Source of the DNA: Actinomycetota bacterium
GTDB taxonomy: Bacteria; Actinomycetota; Actinomycetes; Actinomycetales; Microbacteriaceae
Assembly: GCA_018268455.1 (NCBI GenBank)
Contig: JAFDWM010000293.1
Span: forward strand, 1-64,000
Direction: 5' to 3'
DNA length: 64,000 nucleotides
The notes under the pieces were generated by a model. The model was given only the letters and a program-made list of their open reading frames with translations, made no database searches and had not been told where the DNA came from. A program made the translations under genes and the position numbers. Positions 1-8,131 of this stretch are shown one piece after another (positions within the stretch are counted from its first letter, which is position 1; each line of letters begins with the position of its first letter).

Positions 1-179
1 GACTCTCCCGTCCTGGCACACACCAGGGGATCCCATGCTAATGCCATGTGCCATCGGGTCGAGGTGCGGGTGCCGTTCCGGCCCCGTCGTCGACGATCCA
101 TCCCCAGGTCGGCGTCCGGTGGTGATCGATCGACCTGGATCTCAAAGGACTCGTTAACGGTGTTAACACCTGTGGAGAC

Positions 180-188
180 TGTGGATAA
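180..188 (-). promoter_or_regulatory. DnaA box
   Basis: TGTGGATAA, a perfect match to the 9-nt DnaA box in complement orientation, 10 nt downstream of a related TGTGGAGAC. Confidence 0.75.
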
Positions 189-295
189 GTCTGGGGATGC
201 TTTGCGGCTCTAGGGAACTACACGGATGTCACTTGTGGAATTCCTGCGGAAACAGTGGGGTATCGAGCCATGCCCGCTCTGCCGCGAGTGCGGAG

Positions 296-304
296 TTATC
301 CACA
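296..304 (+). promoter_or_regulatory. DnaA box
   Basis: Perfect TTATCCACA in the dnaA 3' flank, part of the oriC cluster. Confidence 0.75.
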
Positions 305-359
305 GTTCCGGCTTCCGGATGGGGATTCCGCAGGGTGCGTCGCGGGAGATATCCCCAAG

Positions 360-368
360 TTATCCACA
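360..368 (+). promoter_or_regulatory. DnaA box, overlapping an inverted half-box
   Basis: Perfect TTATCCACA followed at once by TGTGGAG on the same strand, so two boxes face each other around CCACATGTGG (364-373). Confidence 0.75.
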
Positions 369-399
369 TGTGGAGTTCCGCGCGACGGCGCGACGAGTC

Positions 400-1800
400 T
401 CAGCGACGGCTGAGCTGCGCGGTGATCTCCGTGACCTGGTTGAAGATCGCGCGACGCTCCTTCATGAGGTCGCTGATCTTCTTGTACGCGTACATCACGG
501 TGGTGTGATCGCGATTCCCGAAGAGCTGACCGATCTTCGGCAGGGAGAGGTTCGTGCGCTCGCGACACAGGTACATGGCGATCTGCCGGGCCGTCGCGAT
601 CTGCTGCGAGCGACTGGATCCGTAGAGATCGTCCTCGGTGAGCTTGAAATAGGCCGCCGTCGTGGTGATGATGTCGGTCGGCGAGATGATGCTGTCCTCG
701 TCCTGATCGACGATGTCGCGCAGTGCCGTCTGGGCCGTGGCGATGTCGAGCGCGGACCGGTTCAGGTTCGCGAACGCGGTGGCACGGATCAGTGCGCCTT
801 CCAGCTCGCGGATGTTCGAGGACACCTTGCTGGCGATGTACTCCAGCACGTCGTCGGGCACATGCAGCTGCTCGCTCTGCGCCTTCTTGCGCAGGATCGC
901 GATGCGGGTCTCCAGGTCGGGCGCCTGCACGTCGGTGATGAGACCCCACTCGAAGCGGCTGCGCATGCGCTCCTCGAAGCCGGTGAGGTGCTTCGGCGGC
1001 ACATCGCTGGTGATCACCACCTGCTTGTTGTGGTCGTGCAGCTGGTTGAACGTGTGGAAGAACGCCTCCTGCGTCTCCGCACGGCCCTGCAGGAACTGGA
1101 TGTCGTCGATCATCAGGATGTCGACTTCGCGATAGCGTGCCTGGAAGGCCGATCCGCGGTTGTTCGCGATGGAGTTGATGAAGTCGTTCGTGAACTCCTC
1201 GCTCGACACGTAGCGCACCTTGACGCCGGCGTAGAGCGACTGCGCGTAGTCGCCGATCGCGTGCAGGAGATGGGTCTTGCCCAGGCCCGGTCCGCCGTAG
1301 ATGAACAGCGGGTTGTAGGCCTTGGCCGGCGCCTCGGCCACCGCGACCGCCGCGGCGTGCGCGAACCGGTTGGACTGGCCGATGACGAAGTTGTCGAACA
1401 CGTACTTCGGGTTCAGCCGCGACTCGTGCCGGATCGGGGTCGGCTGCTGCTCGATCGGGGATTCGATCCGGGCCGGCTCCGCGCGCGGCCCGGGGAAGTC
1501 GGCGACGGGCATCGGCACCGTCTGCTGGTCGACCATGTCGTGGTTGACGGTGACGCGGAACGACGTCACCTCGTCGCCGATGCGGGCGAGCGCCTCCATG
1601 ATCGGCAGCCGCAGACGCTTGTTGATCTGGCCGGCGGTGAGATCGTTCGGCACCTCGAGGTAGAGCGTGGCGGTCATGACCCCGGCGGGTACGGCGAGGT
1701 TCAGGAAGCCCTGCAGGGGAGCGGTGACGCGCTCATCCCCCGCCAGCTCCGCGAGAAGCTCATCCCAGATGGGGACGTCGGTCTCTTCGGCGGCTGACAT
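400..1800 (-). CDS. dnaA: Chromosomal replication initiator protein DnaA
   Basis: DnaA binds 9-nt boxes at oriC, opens the duplex and loads the DnaB helicase. The 466-residue product shows the N-terminal helicase-contact domain, a short linker, an AAA+ module with Walker [10 protein letters not shown] and Walker [11 protein letters not shown], and a C-terminal DNA-binding domain with the signature [16 protein letters not shown] at 1798-1800 is the first start in frame after the DnaA-box-rich leader. Two DnaA boxes (1846-1854, 1949-1957) lie upstream, consistent with the autoregulation known for dnaA. The length is on the short side of actinobacterial DnaA because the proline/acidic linker is compact. 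The gene is divergent from rpmH. Confidence 0.97.
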   Translation of the reverse strand: MSAAEETDVPIWDELLAELAGDERVTAPLQGFLNLAVPAGVMTATLYLEVPNDLTAGQINKRLRLPIMEALARIGDEVTSFRVTVNHDMVDQQTVPMPVADFPGPRAEPARIESPIEQQPTPIRHESRLNPKYVFDNFVIGQSNRFAHAAAVAVAEAPAKAYNPLFIYGGPGLGKTHLLHAIGDYAQSLYAGVKVRYVSSEEFTNDFINSIANNRGSAFQARYREVDILMIDDIQFLQGRAETQEAFFHTFNQLHDHNKQVVITSDVPPKHLTGFEERMRSRFEWGLITDVQAPDLETRIAILRKKAQSEQLHVPDDVLEYIASKVSSNIRELEGALIRATAFANLNRSALDIATAQTALRDIVDQDEDSIISPTDIITTTAAYFKLTEDDLYGSSRSQQIATARQIAMYLCRERTNLSLPKIGQLFGNRDHTTVMYAYKKISDLMKERRAIFNQVTEITAQLSRR

Positions 1801-1845
1801 GGATCCCCCTGTTGACTCGGCACAGACGGGCGAGACGGCGCGACC

Positions 1846-1854
1846 TGTGGATAA
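1846..1854 (-). promoter_or_regulatory. DnaA box upstream of dnaA
   Basis: Perfect TGTGGATAA 46 nt upstream of the dnaA start codon; candidate autoregulatory and/or origin box. Confidence 0.7.
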
Positions 1855-1948
1855 CTGCTCGTGCCACGGTAGTCAGCGCGGCTCCGGAGGGCAAGCCGCG
1901 ACAGGGATCAGCGGGCGGCGTGTCCCTGTGGGCGGATCCGCTCACAGG

Positions 1949-1957
1949 TGTGGATAA
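1949..1957 (-). promoter_or_regulatory. DnaA box in the dnaA-rpmH intergenic region
   Basis: Perfect TGTGGATAA. The 299-nt dnaA-rpmH gap must also contain both divergent promoters. A TTGACT at 2016-2021 could be the rpmH -35, but I cannot place a good -10 at the right distance. Confidence 0.7.
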
Positions 1958-2099
1958 TGATCCTTTCCCCTTGCTCGGTTTGCGATGCAGGGGCGGACGT
2001 CGTAGCCTTAATCGGTTGACTTATGCCGATTTGGCATTCTCTCGTCCACCGTCTCCGGCCGCAGCGATCCCGGTGACAGCTTCCCCACCCGGAGAAATC

Positions 2100-2237
2100 A
2101 TGAGCAAGCGCACTTTCCAGCCCAACAACCGTCGTCGTGCCAAGAAGCACGGCTTCCGCGCCCGCATGCGCACCCGTGCCGGCCGTGCCATCCTCTCGGC
2201 TCGCCGCTCGAAGGGTCGCGTCGAGCTCTCGGCGTAA
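2100..2237 (+). CDS. rpmH: 50S ribosomal protein L34
   Basis: A 45-residue, very basic ribosomal protein of the large subunit. It begins [20 protein letters not shown] and keeps the arginine/lysine-rich pattern of L34. The start is ATG 2100, preceded by GGAG at 2091-2094. It opens the conserved rpmH-rnpA-yidD-yidC-jag-rsmG operon and lies 3 nt before rnpA. Longer readings in this frame that begin upstream (from 1812) would run through the dnaA promoter region and are not supported. Confidence 0.97.
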   Translation: MSKRTFQPNNRRRAKKHGFRARMRTRAGRAILSARRSKGRVELSA

Positions 2238-2240
2238 TCC

Positions 2241-2573
2241 GTGCTCTCCCGCCCGCATCGCCTCACCCGCGGGTCTGATTACCGTACGGTGGTCCGACGC
2301 GGGCGGCGACAGGGCGGGCCGCGGCTGATCGTCTCGGTGCTCGACACCGCAGATGAGCGCCCCGCGCGCTTCGGCTTCATCGTGAGCAAGCAGGTGGGCA
2401 ACGCAGTGACCCGCAACACCATCCGGCGTCGGCTGAAAGACGCCTGCGCGCGCCAGCTGCCGCTTCCGGACGGGACCGACATCGTGATCCGTGCGCTCCC
2501 TGCGGCCGCGACGGCTCCGTTCGGAGATCTGCTCGCGGATCTCGAGCGCGCACTCGGTTGGGCCGTGCGATGA
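2241..2573 (+). CDS. rnpA: Ribonuclease P protein component
   Basis: Protein subunit of RNase P, which supports the catalytic RNA in removing 5' leaders from tRNA precursors. The product is 110 residues, the usual size, with the family's basic RNR-type stretch ([20 protein letters not shown], about residues 50-69) that binds the RNA. GTG at 2241 is chosen because it follows the rpmH stop by 3 nt and matches the family N-terminus ([20 protein letters not shown]). Its TGA overlaps the yidD ATG by 3 nt, so translation is probably coupled. Confidence 0.95.
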   Translation: MLSRPHRLTRGSDYRTVVRRGRRQGGPRLIVSVLDTADERPARFGFIVSKQVGNAVTRNTIRRRLKDACARQLPLPDGTDIVIRALPAAATAPFGDLLADLERALGWAVR

Positions 2574-2920
2574 GCGCTCTCCCGGCGTACTCGCGCGGAT
2601 CCGCTCATCTGCACGGTCAGGACATGCTCCGCGCGCTGCCGCTCGTGCCGCGCAACCTGGTGCTGGCCTTCCTCACGGCCTACCGTGCGGTGGTCTCGCC
2701 GCTGTACGGCGATGTCTGTGCGTACTACCCATCCTGTTCCGCCTACGCTGTAGGTGCGGTGCAGCAGCACGGCGCGGTGAAGGGCACAGGGCTCTCGGCG
2801 TGGCGGATCCTGCGCTGCAATCCCTGGAGTCACGGCGGTGTGGACGACGTACCGCTGCACAAGAACTTCCGACACGCCCTCACGCCTCGAGGATTCGTCG
2901 TACCGTCCCGAAAGGACTGA
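2570..2920 (+). CDS. yidD: Membrane protein insertion efficiency factor YidD
   Basis: YidD is a small membrane-peripheral protein that aids YidC-dependent membrane insertion. The 116-residue product contains the family core [20 protein letters not shown] (about residues 46-65) with the conserved cysteines, followed by the RC(N)[11 protein letters not shown] motif. ATG 2570 overlaps the rnpA stop (ATGA). An in-frame GTG 12 nt earlier inside rnpA is possible but less likely. It lies 3 nt before yidC in the same operon. The N-terminal ~20 residues are longer than in many homologues. Confidence 0.92.
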   Translation: MSALPAYSRGSAHLHGQDMLRALPLVPRNLVLAFLTAYRAVVSPLYGDVCAYYPSCSAYAVGAVQQHGAVKGTGLSAWRILRCNPWSHGGVDDVPLHKNFRHALTPRGFVVPSRKD

Positions 2921-2923
2921 TCA

Positions 2924-4036
2924 GTGGGTCCTGACCTCCTGCTTGCCGCGTCCACGCCGACGCCCGCCTCCAGCGGCGGCTTCGATCTGCTGGGCACGAT
3001 CATGTGGCCGTTCAAGGCGCTGGTCGAGGCGATCCTCGTCGCGTGGCACTGGCTCTTCACCTCCCTCGGCCTGCCGGGTTCGGCCGGTCTCACGTGGGTG
3101 CTCTCGATCGTCGGCCTCGTGCTGGTGATCCGCGCCGCCGTCTTCCCGCTCTTCGTCAAGCAGATCAAGAGTCAGCGGAAGATGATGGAGATCGCTCCCG
3201 AGCTGAAGAAGGTTCAGGAGAAGTACAAGGGCAAACGCGATCAGCTCAGCCGCGAGGCCATGAGCCGCGAGACCATGGGGCTGTACAAGAAGCACGGCAC
3301 GACTCCGATGTCGAGCTGTCTGCCGCTGCTCGTGCAGATGCCCTTCCTGCTCGGCATGTTCTACACGCTGAGCGATGTGAAGAAGCACGCGCTGGCCGGT
3401 GAGGGCGGCGTGTGGCTGCTCACCAAGCAGCTCACCAAGCAGTTCTACGACGCGACCCTGTTCGGCGTCGCCCCCCTGCACACCAGCCTCGTCGACGCGG
3501 TGCAGCAGAAGCCGGCCGGCTGGGAGGTCACGGTCGCGATCCTCGTGGTGCTCGTGATCCTGATGATCGGATCGCAGTTCTTCACGCAGCTGCAGATCAT
3601 CTCGAAGAACCTCTCGCCCGAGGCCAAGACCGGCCAGGCCTACCAGATGCAGCGGATCATGCTGTACATCCTGCCGCTGGGCTTCATCTTCTCGGGTCTG
3701 TTCTTCCCGCTCGGCGTCGTCGTCTACTGGTTCGTCAGCAACCTCTGGACGATGGGGCAGCAGTTCCTGGTGCTTCGTGAGATGCCGACTCCGGGATCCG
3801 ATGCTGCCAAGGCACGTGAGGAGCGCTTGGCCCGCAAGGGGAAGGCGATCAACTCCGACGGCAAGGTGGTGCCGATCGCGGTCTACGACGCAGAGCAGAA
3901 GAAGATGCTCGAGGACGCCGAGCGCCTGCGTGCACAGCAGCCCAAGCGCCAGCAGCCGAAGAGTGCGAAGCGTGCGAAGAAAGACCAGAATCGCCCTGCT
4001 GATCAGGGGAAAACTCAGAACGGGGCCACCTCATGA
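2924..4036 (+). CDS. yidC: Membrane protein insertase YidC (Oxa1 family)
   Basis: YidC inserts and folds inner-membrane proteins alone or with SecYEG. The 370-residue product has the five-helix Oxa1 core: a first membrane segment near residues 45-70, a charged cytoplasmic hairpin (KQIKSQRKMMEIAPELKK), the YKKHGTTPMSSCLPLLVQMP segment and further helices to about residue 285. A lysine-rich, ribosome-facing tail (QPKRQQPKSAKRAKKD) ends the protein. This is the short Gram-positive form without the large periplasmic domain. The start is GTG 2924 with AAAGGA at 2911-2916. Its TGA overlaps the jag ATG. Confidence 0.96.
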   Translation: MGPDLLLAASTPTPASSGGFDLLGTIMWPFKALVEAILVAWHWLFTSLGLPGSAGLTWVLSIVGLVLVIRAAVFPLFVKQIKSQRKMMEIAPELKKVQEKYKGKRDQLSREAMSRETMGLYKKHGTTPMSSCLPLLVQMPFLLGMFYTLSDVKKHALAGEGGVWLLTKQLTKQFYDATLFGVAPLHTSLVDAVQQKPAGWEVTVAILVVLVILMIGSQFFTQLQIISKNLSPEAKTGQAYQMQRIMLYILPLGFIFSGLFFPLGVVVYWFVSNLWTMGQQFLVLREMPTPGSDAAKAREERLARKGKAINSDGKVVPIAVYDAEQKKMLEDAERLRAQQPKRQQPKSAKRAKKDQNRPADQGKTQNGATS

Positions 4037-4512
4037 CCGAGCTCGCTGAGCCGTCCGTCACCGACCTCGAGCACGAGGGCGATGTCGCCGCGGACTTCAT
4101 CGAAGGTCTGCTCGACATCGCTGACATCGACGGCGACCTCACCCTCGACGTCAAGCAGGGACGCGCCTACGTGTCCGTTGAGGCCGAGGGCGACGGACTC
4201 CGTCTGCTCTCGGCGCCCGAGACCGTGCAGGCGCTGCAGGAGCTGACGCGCCTCGCCGTGCAGAACAGCACCGGCACCTTCTCCCGGGTGATCCTGGATG
4301 TCGCCGGCTCGAGGGATGCACGCCGCACTCAGCTCGAGCGTCTGGTCGACTCCGCCGTGACGAAGCTCGACGAAGGCGCATCGCAGGCGTCGCTCCCGTC
4401 GATGTCGAGCTATGAGCGCAAGCTCGTGCACGACATCGCTGCCGAGCGAGGACTGGTCTCGGAGTCGTACGGCGAGGGCCCCAGCCGGCACACCGTCGTC
4501 CGTCGTCGCTGA
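4033..4512 (+). CDS. jag: RNA-binding protein Jag/KhpB (KH and R3H domains)
   Basis: KhpB/Jag proteins bind RNA and in Gram-positives affect cell elongation and division. The 159-residue product lacks the N-terminal Jag_N domain of the firmicute proteins. It contains a degenerate KH domain (about residues 45-95) and a C-terminal R3H domain (about 100-158), where RKLVHDIAAERGLVSESYGEGPSRHTVV carries the R-x3-H-type signature. ATG 4033 overlaps the yidC stop by 4 nt. The gene ends 15 nt before rsmG, and that gap is filled by a parS site. Confidence 0.93.
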   Translation: MTELAEPSVTDLEHEGDVAADFIEGLLDIADIDGDLTLDVKQGRAYVSVEAEGDGLRLLSAPETVQALQELTRLAVQNSTGTFSRVILDVAGSRDARRTQLERLVDSAVTKLDEGASQASLPSMSSYERKLVHDIAAERGLVSESYGEGPSRHTVVRRR

Positions 4513-4513
4513 C

Positions 4514-4527
4514 GTTTCACGTGAAAC
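4514..4527. promoter_or_regulatory. parS: parS site (jag-rsmG junction)
   Basis: Perfect palindrome GTTTCACGTGAAAC, the ParB-binding parS core. It ends one base before the rsmG ATG and occupies the position where a ribosome binding site would be. Confidence 0.95.
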
Positions 4528-5169
4528 ATGGCTGAACCCGACGCCGCAGTGCTGGAGCCGGAGCCCGCTGTCGCGGCGGAGCTGTTCGGCGATCGCATCG
4601 ACCTCGCCCGTTCCTTCACGGCGGCGCTGGCCCGCGAGGGGGAGGAGCGCGGGCTGATCGGTCCGCTTGAGCTCCCACGACTCTGGACCAGGCACATTCT
4701 GAACAGTGCCATCGCCGCACCGCTCTTCCACGGTTCGGTCGCCGATGTCGGATCCGGGGCCGGACTGCCGGGTATTGTGCTCGCCATCGCGCGACCGGAT
4801 CTCGAATGGACCCTCATCGAACCGATGGAGCGCCGCGTCGCCTGGCTCGATGAGCAGGTGTCGACGCTCGGGCTGTCCAACGTGACCGTCGTGCGCGGCC
4901 GCGCCGAGGAGGTCGGCTTGAGCGGCACCTTCGACATGGTCACCGCCCGCGCGGTCAGTGCGCTGCGAACCCTGATCCCGTGGACCGCACCGCTGGTACG
5001 CAACGGCGGTGAACTCGCGCTCCTCAAGGGAGCCAATGCCGAGAACGAGATCACGGCGGCACAGAAGCCGATCAAGAAGTTCTTCCTCAGCGACGTCCGC
5101 GTCGAGACCCTCGGTGAGGGCGTGCTGTCCGAAACGACCCGCGTTCTTCGAGCGACCGTCCGCGGCTGA
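4528..5169 (+). CDS. rsmG: 16S rRNA (guanine-527-N7)-methyltransferase RsmG
   Basis: RsmG (GidB) methylates G527 of 16S rRNA with S-adenosylmethionine; its loss gives low-level streptomycin resistance in many bacteria. The 213-residue product has the N-terminal LWTRHILNSA motif (residues 51-60) and the SAM-binding glycine motif DVGSGAGLPGI (residues 73-83). The start ATG directly abuts a parS palindrome and no Shine-Dalgarno sequence is visible, so it is probably translated by coupling to jag, 15 nt upstream. It is the last gene of the rpmH operon. Confidence 0.95.
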   Translation: MAEPDAAVLEPEPAVAAELFGDRIDLARSFTAALAREGEERGLIGPLELPRLWTRHILNSAIAAPLFHGSVADVGSGAGLPGIVLAIARPDLEWTLIEPMERRVAWLDEQVSTLGLSNVTVVRGRAEEVGLSGTFDMVTARAVSALRTLIPWTAPLVRNGGELALLKGANAENEITAAQKPIKKFFLSDVRVETLGEGVLSETTRVLRATVRG

Positions 5170-5319
5170 TCCGGCGGGTCAGCCGTTCGAGAGTTTCGTC
5201 CTGATGGTCTGCCTTCTGCTGGGCAGTCCATCTGCGAAGCGAAGTCGACCCGAGGAGTTGCTCTCCCGAGTCTTCGATATCAACAGCAGAGTCAACTCGG
5301 CAAGTGGCGCCCGGGCTGC

Positions 5320-5396
5320 GGGGTGTGAGGTCCACGAATCGGCGGGTTCTTTCCCGCTTCGCGGGCCCCTCCCGATATTCGTGGACCTCACACCCC
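5320..5396 (+). repeat. Hairpin element copy 1 (37-nt core, 20-bp arms)
   Basis: The left arm 5320-5339 (starts GGGGTGTGAGG) and right arm 5377-5396 (starts ATTCGTGGACC) are perfect 20-nt inverted repeats. They enclose a 37-nt core at 5340-5376 that starts CGGCGGGTTCTTTCCCGC and ends GGGCCCCTCCCGAT. The core itself can fold a CCCGC/GCGGG hairpin. The core recurs at 5852-5888 (opposite strand) and 10315-10351, while the arms do not. Function unknown. Confidence 0.9.
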
Positions 5397-5496
5397 TCCG
5401 CCCTCCTGTGTGAGTTCGGACCGTTCTGCGCCAGCGTCCTTATGGCCGGTCTGACTGCGTATCGGTGGGTGGCGAATCCTGGCGAACCATCGGTGC

Positions 5497-5510
5497 GTTT
5501 CACGTGAAAC
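5497..5510. promoter_or_regulatory. parS: parS site
   Basis: Perfect GTTTCACGTGAAAC in the rsmG-parA gap, about 100 nt right of hairpin copy 1. Confidence 0.95.
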
Positions 5511-5770
5511 ATTGACCGGAATGGCAGGCGGATCCGTGTGCAGCGGAGGGCGGCTTGTTGGCCATCGTTCATGTCGTCTGCACCTCGCTTGAAGGTGTCG
5601 CCGGCCGACAGTCGTCAATGCAGGTGTTTCGTCAGTCCCGCACATCGGCGTCCGGAATCTGCGTGGTTCCGTCCTGGGCCCGGTTTGCGTGCGCGGCTGC
5701 TCCGGTGGGACTACGGGGAGTGGACCGACACTGTGCTGCGGGACGAGAATGCCAGAGTTGCGGCACCGGT

Positions 5771-5784
5771 GTTTCACGTGAAAC
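5771..5784. promoter_or_regulatory. parS: parS site
   Basis: Perfect GTTTCACGTGAAAC, followed by A, 47 nt left of hairpin copy 2. Confidence 0.95.
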
Positions 5785-5831
5785 ATCGCGCCGATGTAGG
5801 CGAGTTCAGACATTGCTGCGGGGAGGGCGCA

Positions 5832-5908
5832 GGGATGGGTGGATGAAGAATATCGGGAGGGGCCCACGCAGCGGGAAGGAGCCCGTTGATTCTTCATCCA
5901 CCCATCCC
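5832..5908 (-). repeat. Hairpin element copy 2 (reverse orientation)
   Basis: The arms 5832-5851 (starts GGGATGGGTGGATG) and 5889-5908 are perfect 20-nt inverted repeats. The 37-nt core at 5852-5888, read on the minus strand, starts CAACGGGCTCCTTCCCGC and ends GGGCCCCTCCCGAT; it differs from copy 1 at only a few positions. The arm sequence is unrelated to copies 1 and 3 except for G-rich outer ends and inner AAT/ATT. Confidence 0.9.
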
Positions 5909-6015
5909 GGAGCCCAGAGCGTCGTGCCGTCCTGCGACGAATACGAGGCGTGGCACCCAGCCTGGAGATCGTGGCGACGGCGCTCGAGACTGTAAGGCGA
6001 CATCGTGTGCACCAT

Positions 6016-6029
6016 GTTTCACGTGAAAC
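6016..6029. promoter_or_regulatory. parS: parS site upstream of parA
   Basis: Perfect GTTTCACGTGAAAC with flanking T and A (the full 16-nt consensus), 97 nt upstream of the ParA start. Confidence 0.95.
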
Positions 6030-6125
6030 ATCAACCCGATGAATCGTCGCGCGACGGGATTGTCGGCTGCGCCAGTTAGAGTGGAGGTTCCGTCGTTCCC
6101 CGTCGGAGATCGTCGAAAGGAGTGG

Positions 6126-7052
6126 ATGTTTCACGTGAAACAGTCCTCAAGCACCTCGACTGCAGGATATGGCGTGGACACTCCTCTCGCCCGGGAACTC
6201 GCGGATCTCACCGCGCGGCGCAAGGCGCTCGACGGCGTCTCGGTGCAGTTCAGTGGTGAGACGAGGATCTTCACGATCTCGAACCAGAAGGGCGGGGTGG
6301 GGAAGACCACCACCGCCGTGAACATCGCCGCGGCGATGGCGGATCTCGGGGCGAAGGTGCTCGTGATCGACCTGGATCCGCAGGGGAATGCGTCTACGGC
6401 GCTCGGCGTCCCGCATACCGCAGATCTGCAGAGCATCTACGATGTGCTGATCTCCGATGTCCCCCTGGCCGACGTCGTGCAGGCGAGCCCGGAGTCGCCG
6501 AATCTTCTGTGTGCGCCCAGCACGATCCACCTCGCCGGCGCGGAGATCGAGCTCGTGTCACAGGTGGCTCGAGAGCATCGCCTGCGCACCGCACTGAACG
6601 AGTACCTGCGTACACACGCGGCCGACATCGTCATCATCGACTGCCCGCCGTCCCTGGGACTGCTCACGATCAACGCGTTCACGGCGGCGACCGAGGTGAT
6701 GATCCCGATCCAGTGCGAGTACTACGCGCTGGAGGGTCTGAGTCAGCTGCTCGGCAACATCCGCATGATTCAGAAGCACCTCAACCCGCAACTGACGATG
6801 TCCACGATCCTGCTCACGATGTTCGACGGACGCACGCGACTCGCGCAGCAGGTTGCGGAGGAGGTGCGGGGACACTTCCCGCGCGAGGTTCTGGACACGG
6901 TGATCCCCAGATCGGTGCGGGTGTCCGAGGCGCCGAGCTTCGGCCAGACGGTGATCGCCTATGACGGGCAGTCCGTGGGCGCCGTCGCCTACCGGGAAGC
7001 CGCGGTCGAGATCGCCCGCAAGGCGAATGACAACAAGGAGATGGGGCACTGA
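6126..7052 (+). CDS. parA: Chromosome-partitioning ATPase ParA (Soj)
   Basis: ParA ATPases move ParB-parS complexes during origin segregation. The 308-residue product has a deviant Walker A KGGVGKTTT (residues 55-63), the IDLDPQGNAST motif and the DCPPSLG switch. The start is set at ATG 6126 because AAAGGAG (6116-6122) precedes it closely; in-frame extension back to 6039 has no such signal. Codons 2-5 (FHVK) are made by a parS palindrome at 6128-6141, so ParB bound here would sit on the translation start of its own operon. The ~45-residue N-terminal extension before the ATPase core is typical of actinobacterial ParA. The stop overlaps the parB ATG by 1 nt. Confidence 0.95.
   Translation: MFHVKQSSSTSTAGYGVDTPLARELADLTARRKALDGVSVQFSGETRIFTISNQKGGVGKTTTAVNIAAAMADLGAKVLVIDLDPQGNASTALGVPHTADLQSIYDVLISDVPLADVVQASPESPNLLCAPSTIHLAGAEIELVSQVAREHRLRTALNEYLRTHAADIVIIDCPPSLGLLTINAFTAATEVMIPIQCEYYALEGLSQLLGNIRMIQKHLNPQLTMSTILLTMFDGRTRLAQQVAEEVRGHFPREVLDTVIPRSVRVSEAPSFGQTVIAYDGQSVGAVAYREAAVEIARKANDNKEMGH
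6128..6141. promoter_or_regulatory. parS: parS site inside the 5' end of parA
   Basis: Perfect GTTTCACGTGAAAC that overlaps the third base of the ParA start codon and encodes residues 2-5 (FHVK). Confidence 0.95.
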
Positions 7053-8029
7053 TGGCCAAACGGACGGGACTCGGCCGGGGGATCGGCGCACTGATCCCCA
7101 CCTCTGACGCCGCGGAGCGCCCGGTTGACGTGTTCTTCCCGGGTGCGCGGATCACCGAACCGAACCAGGCTGCGGTAGAGGAGACCGGCGAAAAGACCGA
7201 CGCCGATCTGGTGTCCGTTCCCGGGGCGCGACTCATCCGGGTGGATCCGCATGACATCGTGCCGAACCCCAGGCAGCCGCGGACGCACTTCAACGAGGAC
7301 GACCTCGCGGAGCTCGTGCACAGCGTGCGTGAGTTCGGCGTGCTGCAGCCAGTCGTCGTGCGCCGCAACGAGGAGGGTCAGTACGAGCTGATCATGGGGG
7401 AGCGGCGCACGCGTGCCGCCCGTGAGGCCGGCCTGGCCTCGATCCCCGCGATCCTGCGCGAGACCGCCGACGAGGATCTGCTCCGCGATGCACTGCTGGA
7501 GAACCTGCACCGTTCGCAGCTCAACCCCCTCGAGGAGGCATCGGCCTACCGGCAGCTCCTCGAGGACTTCGGGATCACGCAGGAGGCACTCGCTTCAAGG
7601 ATCGGTCGTTCCCGCCCTCAGGTGAGCAACACGATCCGTCTTCTGCGACTGCCGGTTCCCGTGCAGCAGCGCGTCGCGGCCGGTGTGCTCACGGCGGGTC
7701 ACGCCCGCGCGATCCTCTCGCTCGACGACGCCGATCTCATGCAGCGCCTGGCCGACAAGGTCGTGAACGAGGATCTCTCCGTGCGTGCGACCGAGGAGGC
7801 GGCGAAGACGATCGCCGCGGCGGGCACGAGCACGGCCTCTCATCGCCCGCAGGCCGGCGCACGCCGCGCCTATCTCGATGACGTCGCCGGAAAGCTCGGC
7901 GACCGCCTCAACACTCGCGTGCAGATCGCGTTGGGTGCCAGAAAAGGCCAGGTCAAGATCGAATTCGCATCGATTCAGGATCTCAACCGGATCCTCGCTG
8001 AGATCGGCGCGGAGGGCTTCGGATCCTGA
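7052..8029 (+). CDS. parB: Chromosome-partitioning protein ParB (Spo0J)
   Basis: ParB binds parS, loads as a CTP-dependent sliding clamp and recruits SMC. The 325-residue product shows the N-terminal ParA-contact segment (GLGRGIGALIP, residues 6-16), the ParB/Srx CTPase domain with NPRQPRTHF and GERRTRAAREA (C-motifs, about residues 70-131), a helix-turn-helix (TQEALASRIGRSRPQVSNTIRLLRL) and a C-terminal dimerisation domain. ATG 7052 shares its first base with the parA stop. A 13-bp hairpin that follows at 8057-8102 may end the operon. Seven perfect parS sites lie within 6.2 kb. Confidence 0.96.
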   Translation: MAKRTGLGRGIGALIPTSDAAERPVDVFFPGARITEPNQAAVEETGEKTDADLVSVPGARLIRVDPHDIVPNPRQPRTHFNEDDLAELVHSVREFGVLQPVVVRRNEEGQYELIMGERRTRAAREAGLASIPAILRETADEDLLRDALLENLHRSQLNPLEEASAYRQLLEDFGITQEALASRIGRSRPQVSNTIRLLRLPVPVQQRVAAGVLTAGHARAILSLDDADLMQRLADKVVNEDLSVRATEEAAKTIAAAGTSTASHRPQAGARRAYLDDVAGKLGDRLNTRVQIALGARKGQVKIEFASIQDLNRILAEIGAEGFGS

Positions 8030-8056
8030 GGACCCCACCACATCAGAGGTGACTCT

Positions 8057-8102
8057 GAAGGCCCCGGATTGTGCGCTGTCGGCGTACGGATCCGGGGTCT
8101 TC
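8057..8102 (+). terminator. Hairpin downstream of parB
   Basis: The stem 8057-8069 / 8090-8102 has 13 pairs with one G-T (GAAGGCCCCGGAT with ATCCGGGGTCTTC), 28 nt after the parB stop. No long T-run follows, so termination is inferred from position and stability. Confidence 0.6.
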
Positions 8103-8119
8103 ATTCGCCACGGCCCGCG

Positions 8120-8125
8120 TAGGCT
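8120..8125 (+). promoter_or_regulatory. -10 element TAGGCT of a probably leaderless gene
   Basis: TAGGCT ends exactly 6 nt before the GTG start at 8132, with no ribosome binding site between, the layout of a leaderless transcript. Confidence 0.55.
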
Positions 8126-8131
8126 TGTCAG

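Larger units (their letters stand above)
1..399. other. oriC: Probable oriC region between dnaA and (off-window) dnaN
   Basis: No convincing gene lies here. The stretch holds three perfect 9-nt DnaA boxes (TTATCCACA or its complement) at 180-188, 296-304 and 360-368, and a weaker TGTGGAGAC at 171-179. The box at 360-368 runs directly into TGTGGAG and forms a CCACATGTGG palindrome. An A/T-richer patch with two GTTAAC motifs lies at 153-167. dnaA reads away from this region's right edge toward it, and in Actinobacteria the origin usually lies between dnaA and dnaN; dnaN itself is not in the window. Boundaries are an inference. Confidence 0.75.
5170..6125. other. 956-nt rsmG-parA intergenic region (parS and hairpin elements)
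   Basis: I see no gene with codon use or similarity that I can support here. The stretch holds parS sites at 5497-5510, 5771-5784 and 6016-6029, plus two copies of the hairpin element with a 37-nt core (5320-5396 and 5832-5908, in opposite orientations). The ParA ribosome binding site AAAGGAG is at 6116-6122. Short open frames here merely read through the palindromes. Confidence 0.7.

Noticed and set aside
226..1797. Long open frame (523 codons) on the plus strand
   Set aside because: It is the antisense shadow of dnaA. Its translation is arginine/valine/aspartate-biased with no family motif, as expected opposite a high-GC gene.
2016..2040. rpmH promoter with -35 TTGACT
   Set aside because: The -35-like hexamer is good, but no -10 hexamer lies 16-18 nt downstream, so I did not list it as a promoter.
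5320..5396. Hairpin copies as simple transcription terminators
   Set aside because: None is followed by a T-run, copies lie upstream as well as downstream of genes, and the conserved part is the 37-nt loop, which a terminator would not need. A side role in termination is still possible.
6039..6125. Longer N-terminus for ParA
   Set aside because: The extension has no ribosome binding site, whereas AAAGGAG lies just before ATG 6126.
5388..6134. Open frame of 248 codons in the rsmG-parA gap
   Set aside because: It runs through three parS sites and a hairpin element (FHVK and IGRGPRSGKEP-type peptides come from the repeats), with no ribosome binding site; not a gene.
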